The notes under the pieces were generated by a model. That model had not been told where the DNA came from and ran no database searches. It saw only the letters and a list, made by a program, of their open reading frames with translations. The position numbers and the translations under genes are program-made. From positions 620,001 through 684,000 of the forward strand of contig NZ_CP035282.1 of assembly GCF_004103715.1 (NCBI RefSeq): 64,000 nucleotides of DNA, given 5' to 3'. Origin of the DNA: Acidilutibacter cellobiosedens (GTDB lineage Bacteria > Bacillota > Clostridia > Tissierellales > Acidilutibacteraceae). Shown piece after piece: positions 9,094 through 16,354 of the stretch; the first letter of the stretch is position 1, and every line of letters starts with the position of its first letter.

Positions 9094-9925
9094 TACTTTA
9101 AATAACCAAGATGTTAAAAGAAAACAACTTACAAAAAAGGATTTAAGAAAATCTTGGATAAGATGGATGACGTTTTCTCATTCCTGTTATAACTATGAAA
9201 GAATGCAGTCCTTAGGATTTGCCCATTCTATGTGTCCGATAATCAATAAACTTTATGATAAGAAAGAGGACAAGGCAGCAGCTTTAAAAAGGCATTTAGC
9301 ATTTTTTAATACAGAACCGAATGTAGGTACAATGGTTCATGGGATAACAATTGCTATGGAAGAGGAAAGAGCAAATGGAGTGGAAATATCTGATGAAGCG
9401 ATAAATTCCGTTAAAACCGGACTAATGGGACCATTAGCCGGAATCGGAGATACAATAACTCAGGGAGTAATAACTCCTATACTTCTTGCTCTCGGAATTG
9501 GTATAGCAAAAGAAGGAAATTTGATGGGCCCGATTTTATATACGGTACTTATATCTACGATAATTGTATGGATAAGCTATACCCTTTGGATGAGAGGTTA
9601 TAAATTAGGCAAAAGTGCAGTAGAACAAATATTGGGAGAAGGAATATTTAATAATGTTATTGAAGGAGCAGGAATTTTAGGATGTACTGTAATAGGCGCT
9701 CTTACCGGGAAATATGTAACTTTGTCGACTTCCGTGGTAATGAAGATGGGAGAAGGCCAAGTAGCTCTTCAAGCAGACCTTTTTGATAAGATTATGCCGG
9801 GATTATTGCCTCTATTGTTAACTTTGGGTGTATATAAGTTACTTGAAAAAGGCAAAAGTCCAATAAAAATAATGCTTTACATTATATTAATTGGAGCAGT
9901 GGGAAGTTTAATAAAAATATTTTAG
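9083..9925 (+). CDS. PTS mannose-family EIID component (membrane)
   Basis: A 280-residue EIID, the second membrane subunit unique to the mannose PTS family. Typical segments are 'WMTFSHSCYNYERMQSLGFAHSM' (about 28-50), 'NTEPNVGTMVHGITIAMEE' and 'GLMGPLAGIGDTITQGVITPI'. Translation starts at a TTG after GGGGGAAGCGAGG, inside the end of the EIIC gene. With EIIA, EIIB and EIIC upstream, all four PTS parts are present and look intact. The aldolase gene follows after 18 bp. Confidence 0.93.
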   Translation: MSDNTLNNQDVKRKQLTKKDLRKSWIRWMTFSHSCYNYERMQSLGFAHSMCPIINKLYDKKEDKAAALKRHLAFFNTEPNVGTMVHGITIAMEEERANGVEISDEAINSVKTGLMGPLAGIGDTITQGVITPILLALGIGIAKEGNLMGPILYTVLISTIIVWISYTLWMRGYKLGKSAVEQILGEGIFNNVIEGAGILGCTVIGALTGKYVTLSTSVVMKMGEGQVALQADLFDKIMPGLLPLLLTLGVYKLLEKGKSPIKIMLYIILIGAVGSLIKIF

Positions 9926-9943
9926 CATATAGGAGGTAACAAG

Positions 9944-10726
9944 ATGAAAAGAAGACTGAACAATATATTTAAAAGTGACGGAAAGGCTGTAGTTTTAGCT
10001 ATGGATCATGGGAATGGCATGAGTGTCCTTCCTGAGCTGAATAATCCGGGAGAAATCATTAAAAAAGCTGTTGCCGGAGGAATAGACGCTTTGCTGACAA
10101 GCTATGGCATAGCAACTACTTTTCAGAAAGAAATAGGCAATATCGGTTTAATTTTGAGAGCAGACGGAGGAACATCCCAATTAGCTAAATCGACAGATAA
10201 AAGTATGGAAATAATTTATCAGGTGGAAAATGCTATAAAAATCGGAGCAGATTCAATGCTGGCAATGGGATTTCCGGGAGCGTCAAATGAAGACATAACT
10301 CTAAAGGGTTTAGCAAAACTCATAAATGAAGCCAATAAATATAACTTACCTATTGGAGCGGAAATGCTTCCGCGAGGATTTGAACCCGCAGAAGATTCCA
10401 GGACAGGAGACAATTTGGCTTTTGCCTGCAGAATAGGAGCAGAATTAGGTGCCGATTATATTAAAACCGCTTATTCGGGAGACAAGGAATCCTTTAAAAA
10501 GGTAGTAGAAGGTTGTTATAAACCGGTATTAGTTCTTGGCGGAGGAGTTTCAAAGAAAGAAAAAGATTTGTTCCAAATGATTAAGGACTCATTGGAAGCA
10601 GGAGCAAGCGGTGTGATAATAGGCCGAAATATTTGGAAACATCCGAATCCGGATAAAATATGTGCTGCAATAGCCGCTATTGTTCACGAAAATGTTACAG
10701 TAGAAAAAGCAGTAAAAATGATATAA
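9944..10726 (+). CDS. Class I (DhnA/LsrF-type) aldolase
   Basis: A 260-residue TIM-barrel aldolase of the DeoC/FbaB/LacD superfamily, probably splitting a sugar phosphate delivered by the PTS. 'VVLAMDHGNGM' (16-26) matches the DhnA-type N-terminus, the Schiff-base lysine is predicted at Lys174 in 'ADYIKTAYSGD', and 'GGGVSKK' with 'GASGVIIGRNIW' forms the phosphate-binding site. AGGAGG precedes the ATG. Close relatives include class I fructose-bisphosphate aldolases and LsrF-like thiolases, so the precise substrate is open. Encoded within the PTS operon. Confidence 0.85.
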   Translation: MKRRLNNIFKSDGKAVVLAMDHGNGMSVLPELNNPGEIIKKAVAGGIDALLTSYGIATTFQKEIGNIGLILRADGGTSQLAKSTDKSMEIIYQVENAIKIGADSMLAMGFPGASNEDITLKGLAKLINEANKYNLPIGAEMLPRGFEPAEDSRTGDNLAFACRIGAELGADYIKTAYSGDKESFKKVVEGCYKPVLVLGGGVSKKEKDLFQMIKDSLEAGASGVIIGRNIWKHPNPDKICAAIAAIVHENVTVEKAVKMI

Positions 10727-10730
10727 AAAA

Positions 10731-10756
10731 GAAGGGGATCCGCAAGATTCCCTTCA
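10731..10756 (+). other. Intercistronic stem-loop after the aldolase gene
   Basis: GAAGGGGATC and GATTCCCTTC pair around a CGCAA loop with one mismatch. No T-run follows directly, so it is more likely an mRNA processing or stabilising hairpin, or a weak attenuator, than a full terminator. Confidence 0.45.
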
Positions 10757-10797
10757 TGAGCTGGTAATATTATAAATTATTTTTAGGAGATTAATCA

Positions 10798-11718
10798 ATG
10801 ATTGTAAAATCTAAAATAGGAATGGGAGAATCATTATCCTTAGTGTCTGCAGTTTCTTATGCATTATCAAACGTAGTTCAGGCATGGACCATGGCAGAGG
10901 CTCCTCTATACGTGGGAGTTGCCCTTAAATCTTTACCTATCTGGATAATTGCTACTATAATTTATATAAAAGGAAAACATGGTGAGAATACAGAGTTTAA
11001 AAGGGAGAAGATTTCTCTAAACGCTTTTTTGTTTCTTATTCTCCTTGGTATTTTTTTTCACGTGTTAGGAAATGCCACTTTGATTTCAGCATTGAAATAT
11101 GGAGGAGTAATTATTTCAACACCTATAATGGGAACTCAGGCAATATGGATTTCAATATTGGCTTATTTTTTCCTAAGGGAAATAATAAATATTCCTATGA
11201 TTATAGGAATGGTAATTAGTGTATTAGGAACAGTTGTATTAACCTTAGGTAAAAGTAGTTCCAATATATATATTGAAAATTTAAATTTATCGATAATTCT
11301 ATCTTTAATTACTGCAGTAAGTTTCGCAATAGGAGGATTAATTCAAAGATATTTGCTTACAAGAGAGAAATTGTCGGAGTGGACCGTAATGTTTTACAGT
11401 TTGACGTCAGCTCAATTGATACTTTTTGTATTAGTAATTCTTAATGGAAATATGAATTTCTATTTTACAGTTGGTCTGCTTACATTTTTAAAGCTAATGC
11501 TAACCGGTATATTTTGTGCCGTAGCAATTATAGCTTTGACAAAGGCTATGGTCTTTACACAAGCAGCCATTGTGACAACAATTGGTTCTCTGCAGACTGC
11601 CATAGCACCATTGCTGGCCGCAATTTTTTTGAAAGAGGAAATAAACGGCTTAATGATATTTGGGATTTTGTTGATAATGGCCGGTGTGTATATAGTTCAA
11701 AGGAAGAGAGCAGTTTAA
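10798..11718 (+). CDS. EamA/DMT-family transporter
   Basis: A 306-residue protein with about ten membrane spans in two homologous halves, the layout of drug/metabolite transporter (EamA) proteins. The second half contains the typical 'AVAIIALTKAMVFTQAAIVTTIGSLQTAIAPLLAAIFLKEE' pattern (around residues 240-282). TTAGGAGATTAATC precedes the ATG. Its position between the aldolase and the broken isomerase suggests a role in the same pathway, perhaps exporting a product or importing a related substrate, but the substrate cannot be predicted. Confidence 0.85.
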   Translation: MIVKSKIGMGESLSLVSAVSYALSNVVQAWTMAEAPLYVGVALKSLPIWIIATIIYIKGKHGENTEFKREKISLNAFLFLILLGIFFHVLGNATLISALKYGGVIISTPIMGTQAIWISILAYFFLREIINIPMIIGMVISVLGTVVLTLGKSSSNIYIENLNLSIILSLITAVSFAIGGLIQRYLLTREKLSEWTVMFYSLTSAQLILFVLVILNGNMNFYFTVGLLTFLKLMLTGIFCAVAIIALTKAMVFTQAAIVTTIGSLQTAIAPLLAAIFLKEEINGLMIFGILLIMAGVYIVQRKRAV

Positions 11719-11732
11719 GGCGGGAGGTAAAT

Positions 11733-12198
11733 ATGGATAATGAAAAGTTTATACTCTTAACATTGGAGGAAAATATAGAAGTCTTAGAAAAAACTAAAAG
11801 TACTCTTTCCAAAGACATAATGGGGTTAATAAATGAATTTGAAGAAACATTTGAAAGAGGAAATAAAGTGTTTGTCTTTGGAAATGGCGGATGTGCAGGA
11901 GTTGCCCAGCAGATGGCATCGGCGTTTATAGGAAGGTTTAAATCGGGAAAGCCAAGTAGGCCGGTAATTTCTCTTTCTTCAGATGCTTCATTGATTACGG
12001 CACTATGTAATGATTATGGGTTTGAAAATATTTATAAAAAACAGGTTGAGGCTTACGTAAAAGAAGGAGATTTGGTTATAGGATTGACAGCAAGCGGAAA
12101 TTCTTTGAATGTATTAAAGGATACCCAGCGGTAATCCCACATTTATAGAGAATATTATGGCAGAGATTAATTCAATATTATGTAAAACAATTGATTGA
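11733..12198 (+). pseudogene. SIS-domain phosphosugar isomerase (GmhA-like), broken by an internal deletion
   Basis: The 5' part (11733-12134, good GGGAGG site) encodes 133 residues of a GmhA-like SIS isomerase, including 'VFGNGGCAGVAQQMASAF', 'ALCNDYGFENIY' and 'VIGLTASGNSLNVLK'. The frame then hits a stop. In the next frame the bases 12124-12198 encode 'PSGNPTFIENIMAEINSIL' plus a short tail, which is the normal C-terminal end of the same family. About 40 residues between the two parts, including the second half of the SIS fold, are missing. So this is one gene with an internal deletion plus frameshift, not two genes. A sequencing or assembly error is the alternative. Confidence 0.85.
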
Positions 12199-12227
12199 TT
12201 TCTAATTGACGAGGAGGTAATTTTATT

Positions 12228-13271
12228 ATGGAAAAAATGAAAGCAGCGGTTATAACCGGTAAGAAAAAGGCAGAGATACTGGAAATAAAAAAACCTCAGC
12301 CAGGCAAAGGCGAAGTTTTAGTAAATATTAAGGCTAATGCTTTATGTACTTGGGAACAAAGAGCTTTTTTAGGAGTAATTGATATGAAGCTTCCTTTTCT
12401 TGGAGGGCATGAAATAAGTGGCGTTGTTGAAGAAATTGGAGAAGGAATAGATGAAAAAGAATATAAAATAGGTCAGAAAGTTGCGGTCAGAGCTTTATAT
12501 TCATGCGGAAGCTGTTATTACTGCAGACAAGGAGAAGAAAATTTATGTATAGGAAAACCGGGCAAAGATCCAAACAAGGAAATCTGGGGCCCAGGCGGAC
12601 TGGGAGAATATTTGGTTGCCACTCCGAGAGAATTATTTAAACTTCCTGATGATTTACCCTTCGAATATGGGGCATTTACTGAACCCTTGGCTTGCGTAGT
12701 AAACAGTGTTGAACGAAGCAAAATAGAACTTGGAAACGATGTGGTTATTATAGGAGCAGGCATAATGGGATTGCTTCATGTGATGGTAAGCAAATTAAAG
12801 GGAGCAAGAACAATAGTAAGCGAACCGGATGAAAACAGAAGAAAATTAGCAAAAGAAATTGGAGCAGACATAACGTTTGATCCGACTAAAGAGGATTTAA
12901 TAGAAAAGGTTAAGAGCTTAACAGAAGGAAGAGGAGCAGATGTGGTATTTAATACTACTGCAATTGCCGCGGTTGCGGGACAAGCAATAAAAGCGACGGG
13001 CAAATCGGGCAGAGTCATAATGTACAGTTCTATTCATCCGGATAAGCCTATAGAAGTGAGTCCTAATTGGATTCATAGCACACAGGTAGAAATTATAGGA
13101 GCTGTAAGTCCGACTATTGAATCTTTCCAAACATCATCAATATTATTGTCCAAGAAACTGATAAATCCGGAAAAATTAATCTCCGCTAAGTATCCTTTAG
13201 AGGAAGCCCAAAAAGCATTTGAACATGCTGTTAGACCGGATTCTTACAGAATAATAGTTACTCAGGAATAA
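12228..13271 (+). CDS. Zinc-dependent medium-chain alcohol/polyol dehydrogenase
   Basis: A 347-residue MDR-superfamily dehydrogenase. The catalytic zinc ligands are predicted at Cys40 ('ALCTWEQ') and the His61-Glu62 pair ('GGHEISG'). Four cysteines at 93, 96, 99 and 107 form the structural zinc lobe. 'VIIGAGIMGLLHVM' is the Rossmann NAD(P)-binding turn. Relatives include sorbitol, threonine and (R,R)-butanediol dehydrogenases. GAGGAGG precedes the ATG. Located after the PTS/aldolase genes, it probably oxidises or reduces a polyol or sugar intermediate; the substrate is unknown. Confidence 0.88.
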   Translation: MEKMKAAVITGKKKAEILEIKKPQPGKGEVLVNIKANALCTWEQRAFLGVIDMKLPFLGGHEISGVVEEIGEGIDEKEYKIGQKVAVRALYSCGSCYYCRQGEENLCIGKPGKDPNKEIWGPGGLGEYLVATPRELFKLPDDLPFEYGAFTEPLACVVNSVERSKIELGNDVVIIGAGIMGLLHVMVSKLKGARTIVSEPDENRRKLAKEIGADITFDPTKEDLIEKVKSLTEGRGADVVFNTTAIAAVAGQAIKATGKSGRVIMYSSIHPDKPIEVSPNWIHSTQVEIIGAVSPTIESFQTSSILLSKKLINPEKLISAKYPLEEAQKAFEHAVRPDSYRIIVTQE

Positions 13272-13278
13272 AAAGGAT

Positions 13279-13314
13279 TGTAAGATTAGATGAAGAAATT
13301 CATCTAATCTTACA
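13279..13314. other. Perfect 16-bp hairpin with GAAA loop
   Basis: TGTAAGATTAGATGAA and TTCATCTAATCTTACA are exact reverse complements around GAAA, a stable GNRA-type tetraloop. It lies just after the zinc dehydrogenase stop. On the + strand it is followed by A-rich rather than T-rich DNA, so it is not a classical terminator for this operon. It could protect the mRNA 3' end or punctuate the operon. Confidence 0.7.
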
Positions 13315-13390
13315 AAAATAAAAAACAGACTACTATATATTTTATTATATATATAAATAAAATAAAAGGATTAAATGATGAGGTGGAGTC

Positions 13391-13852
13391 ATGAATTTTA
13401 AAACTTTTAATAGCGCCAATACTATTTTGGGAGAAAATGCTTTAAAATATCTGAACGATATTGAAGAAAAACGCATTGCAATTGTAATGGGAGGAAGAAG
13501 TCAACAGAATATAATAGATGATATAATCAGTAATTTAAAAAAATCAGGGAAAGAAAGCAAAGTAGTTGCTAATATAAAAAATGAACCCTCTATGGGTGAC
13601 ATTGTCCAACCCTTAAAGAACGTGATGAATTTTAAACCGGATTGTATATTAGCTTTGGGTGGCGGCTCGGTAATTGACAGTGCTAAGGCTTTATGGATAT
13701 TTTATGAATACCCGGACCTTAAGTGGGAAGATGTTCTTTTACCAAATCCGGTACCGGTTTTAGGGAATAAGGCAAGATTAATAGCAGTCCCGACTACAAG
13801 CGGAACTGTTCATGTCAGAAGCTTATTATGGAAGGAGATGATCCAATGCTAA
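13391..13852 (+). pseudogene. Iron-containing alcohol dehydrogenase, N-terminal fragment
   Basis: Encodes 153 residues against about 380 in intact family members. The N-terminal Rossmann half is well preserved: 'GENALKYL', 'ALGGGSVIDSAKALW' (NAD site) and 'LIAVPTTSGT'. Right where 'GSE' should follow, the reading frame turns into 14 unrelated residues and stops, so the whole iron-binding C-terminal domain is absent. GAGGTGG precedes the ATG. The fragment overlaps the ribosome site of the next, intact iron alcohol dehydrogenase, which suggests a deletion that joined the two genes. It is not expected to be active. Confidence 0.85.
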
Positions 13853-15015
13853 ATTTTAATTATTCTATACCTACAAAGATTTTTTTCGGTAATGGTCAGA
13901 TTAAAGTTTTGGGAAAAGAAATAAAAAAATACGGAACAAAGGTACTTTTGGTATATGGAGGAGAAAGCATAAAGAAAAACGGTGTCTATGACGAAGTTAT
14001 AGATCAATTAAAGGGAGAGGATATACCGTTCTGGGAACTAAATGGTGTAAAACCTAATCCGAGAATAGACAGCGTCAGAGAAGGCATAAAAATCTGCAGA
14101 GAAAATAAGATAGATTTTTTACTTCCGGTAGGAGGGGGAAGCATAATAGATTGTGCTAAGACTATAGGAGCAGGGTATTATTACGATGGAGATCCTTGGG
14201 ATCTTGTAATAGGGAAGGGAAAAATAGAAAAGGTACTTCCTATAGGTACAGTGTCGACTATAGCTGCTACCGGTTCGGAAATGGATAATTACGCCGTAAT
14301 AAGTAATTTGGAAACTAATCAAAAATTAGGTTTGTTTCATGATAATATGTTTCCGAAGTTTTCAATATTGGACCCTGTTTATACTTTTACGGTATCACAG
14401 AGGCAGACAGCAGCAGGAACGGCCGATATAATGAGCCATATATTTGAAGTTTATTTCAGCAGAACGGAAGGAGCATATTTACAGGACAGAATGGCGGAAG
14501 CTATTTTAAAGACTTGCATTAAATATGGAATAGTGGCAGTAAAGGAACCGAAAAACTATGAAGCAAGGGCAAATCTCATGTGGTCTTCAAGTCTTGCCAT
14601 AAATGGGCTTTTAAGCTATGGAAAGGAGTCTATGTGGAGCGTTCATCCTATACAACATGAATTAAGTGCTTATTATGATATTACTCATGGGATAGGCCTG
14701 GCGATACTTACACCTTATTGGATGGAGTATGTTTTAAATGATGAAACTGTTGATAAATTTGCTGAATATGGAATAAATGTATGGGATATTGATAAAGAAA
14801 ATGATAAATATGGGATAGCCCGTGGGGCAATAGAGAAAACCAGAGAATATTTCATTTCTTTAGGGCTTCCGTCTACATTAAGAGAGGTAGGAATAGGAGA
14901 AGAAAATTTGGAGAATATGGCCAAAAAAGCTACAGATTATCAAGGAGGTACAATAGGTTCCTTTGTTCCGTTAAATTATGAAGATACTTTGGAAATATAT
15001 AGAAGAGCACTATAA
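13846..15015 (+). CDS. Iron-containing alcohol dehydrogenase (BdhA/YqhD type)
   Basis: A 389-residue NAD(P)H-dependent dehydrogenase with the full family fold. The N-terminus 'NFNYSIPTKIFFGNGQI' and 'PVGGGSIIDCAKTIG' form the cofactor domain, 'TGSEMDNYAVI' follows, and the metal ligands lie in 'DIMSHIFEVYF' and 'HPIQHELSAYYDITHGIGLAI'. This resembles butanol dehydrogenase (BdhA) and YqhD, which reduce aldehydes to alcohols. An in-frame ATG exists six codons earlier (13828), but AAGGAG at 13831-13836 fits the ATG at 13846. It is the last gene of the PTS-linked cluster. Confidence 0.88.
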   Translation: MLNFNYSIPTKIFFGNGQIKVLGKEIKKYGTKVLLVYGGESIKKNGVYDEVIDQLKGEDIPFWELNGVKPNPRIDSVREGIKICRENKIDFLLPVGGGSIIDCAKTIGAGYYYDGDPWDLVIGKGKIEKVLPIGTVSTIAATGSEMDNYAVISNLETNQKLGLFHDNMFPKFSILDPVYTFTVSQRQTAAGTADIMSHIFEVYFSRTEGAYLQDRMAEAILKTCIKYGIVAVKEPKNYEARANLMWSSSLAINGLLSYGKESMWSVHPIQHELSAYYDITHGIGLAILTPYWMEYVLNDETVDKFAEYGINVWDIDKENDKYGIARGAIEKTREYFISLGLPSTLREVGIGEENLENMAKKATDYQGGTIGSFVPLNYEDTLEIYRRAL

Positions 15016-15036
15016 TAACTAAATAAAGTTGAATAT

Positions 15037-15102
15037 GCCAAGGAGACGTTTGTGTGAAATCCCACCCCTTTTAAAACGTTCCCTTGGCTTTTTTAATTTT
15101 TT
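15037..15102 (+). terminator. Terminator closing the PTS-linked gene cluster
   Basis: GCCAAGGgAgACGTTT pairs with AAACGTtcCCTTGGC across a loop of about 20 bases and is followed by TTTTTTAATTTTTTT. A strong rho-independent terminator 20 bp after the iron alcohol dehydrogenase stop. Confidence 0.85.
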
Positions 15103-15230
15103 TATTGATATAAATTGAAAATTTTCTGTTTTTCTCCTGTTATATCAGGGTATATTATTAAAAATAGGACTGTTTTTGAATTTTTAAATATCAAAAAAGT
15201 TGGTGAAATAAATGAGTTGATGTTATATAA

Positions 15231-15335
15231 TTATAAAAAAGGCTTCTATTGAAGCACATAAATTAAGGAAGTCTTTCTTGAAATCCATTTACGGAAAATA
15301 TAAATTAATGAAAATAGGATTTTCCTATGGATTAT
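15231..15335 (+). repeat. Dispersed palindromic element, copy 1 (direct)
   Basis: About 105 bp, matching the 102-bp unit of the array at 52.9-53.3 kb over its whole length: TTATAAAAAAGGCT, a hairpin arm ending in CTTTCTT, then TTGAAATCCATTTACGG, AAAATATAAATTAA and a final TTTTCCTATGGATTAT. It ends 20 bases before the start codon of the SLH gene at 15355. The rest of the gap at 15103-15230 is AT-rich with no recognisable gene. Confidence 0.8.
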
Positions 15336-15354
15336 AAAAAGGGGAGTGATTGGT

Positions 15355-16239
15355 TTGAAAAGGGTAATTAGCTTTACTATCATTTTGGTTTTGATTTTTT
15401 CCGTAAGCCTGAATGTGTTTGCTGATATGAAAGATGTATTGGACGACCATTGGTGTAATAATGAAATCGAAGAAACTTTCGTGGAAATATATTTTCCTTA
15501 TTTAGTAGAAAATAACTATGAAAAATTAGATCCCGACAAACCTATGGAGAAAGATGATTTTATATCTTCATTTAAGCTTCTGCTCAAAGATTATGGATAT
15601 ACATATAAGGAATTAAAGACAGAAAATGACATGAGTAGAAAGAATGTTGCTTATATTATAGCACAAGAGCTTGTATACAATAAAATACTTCAGCAAAACA
15701 ATGAAGGTAAAACGCCTTTTAAGGATTTGAGCAATTTAACTGATGAAGAAAAATATTCTATTTATACATTATATGATAGAGGAATAATGAACGGCAGGTC
15801 AAAAGATGTTTTCAATCCGGACGGCAGTGTTACTCAGGCAGAATGCATCATATTGCTTCAAAGAGTGAAAGGAGTGTTGGTATCTATGAGAGGTATTCCA
15901 TTTAAAATTGTTTCCTCATATCAAAGTTATAATGGTTCTGAATCCGTAAAGGTAAAAGAAGTTGAAGATAAGGTGGAAGTTACATTGATAAAGACATTTC
16001 CTACTCCCGGATATTCTATGACTGTAAATAAAATAGTAGAAGAAAAGGAAGGGGTATTTCGCATAGAATTAGCTGTTAAGCCTCCAAAAGCAGGTGCAGT
16101 TGTTCCGCAGGTTATTGTTTATAATACTATAGTTATAGAAATTGATAAAAAGGATATAGGGAATCCTCCTTACAATTTTAAAGTAGCAAACGGAATTACC
16201 GAAACGGCTTTTGGTAAAAGCAAATTAGTTAAATATTAA
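15355..16239 (+). CDS. Secreted SLH-domain protein with PrcB-like C-terminal domain
   Basis: About 294 residues. A signal peptide (Lys-Arg, then hydrophobic 'VISFTIILVLIFSVSLNVFA') leads into two SLH-like segments ('DDHWCNNEIEE...' near 30-80 and 'YDRGIMNGRSKDVFNPDG' near 140-165), which anchor proteins to pyruvylated wall polymers. The C-terminal part with 'PTPGYSMTVNKIVEEK' and 'PPKAGAVVPQVIVYNTIVI' resembles the PrcB C-terminal domain of a protease-complex regulator. GGGGAG at 15341-15346 is best spaced for the TTG at 15355; an in-frame GTG at 15346 lies inside that site. Monocistronic: dispersed repeat upstream, terminator downstream. Confidence 0.78.
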   Translation: MKRVISFTIILVLIFSVSLNVFADMKDVLDDHWCNNEIEETFVEIYFPYLVENNYEKLDPDKPMEKDDFISSFKLLLKDYGYTYKELKTENDMSRKNVAYIIAQELVYNKILQQNNEGKTPFKDLSNLTDEEKYSIYTLYDRGIMNGRSKDVFNPDGSVTQAECIILLQRVKGVLVSMRGIPFKIVSSYQSYNGSESVKVKEVEDKVEVTLIKTFPTPGYSMTVNKIVEEKEGVFRIELAVKPPKAGAVVPQVIVYNTIVIEIDKKDIGNPPYNFKVANGITETAFGKSKLVKY

Positions 16240-16285
16240 AATCTGTGACGTATAAACAGTTTTATGTTTTTTAATAATAAGTTTT

Positions 16286-16332
16286 AAAAAAAAGGTCAAA
16301 TACATACTTTTATGTATGTTATGGCCTTTTAA
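16286..16332 (+). terminator. Terminator between the SLH gene and murJ
   Basis: AAAAAGGTCAAATACATAC pairs imperfectly with GTATGTTATGGCCTTTT around a short TTTTA loop. The flanking A- and T-runs would allow it to work in either direction. Confidence 0.7.
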
Positions 16333-16354
16333 TATTGGATCGGGGGTCAAAAAA

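Noticed and set aside
12124-12198. Separate tiny gene after the SIS fragment
   Set aside because: Its translation is the conserved C-terminal tail of the same SIS family, so the two pieces belong to one broken gene.
13279-13314. Hairpin called as a terminator
   Set aside because: On the coding strand it is followed by A-rich, not T-rich, DNA, so it was listed as an unexplained hairpin.
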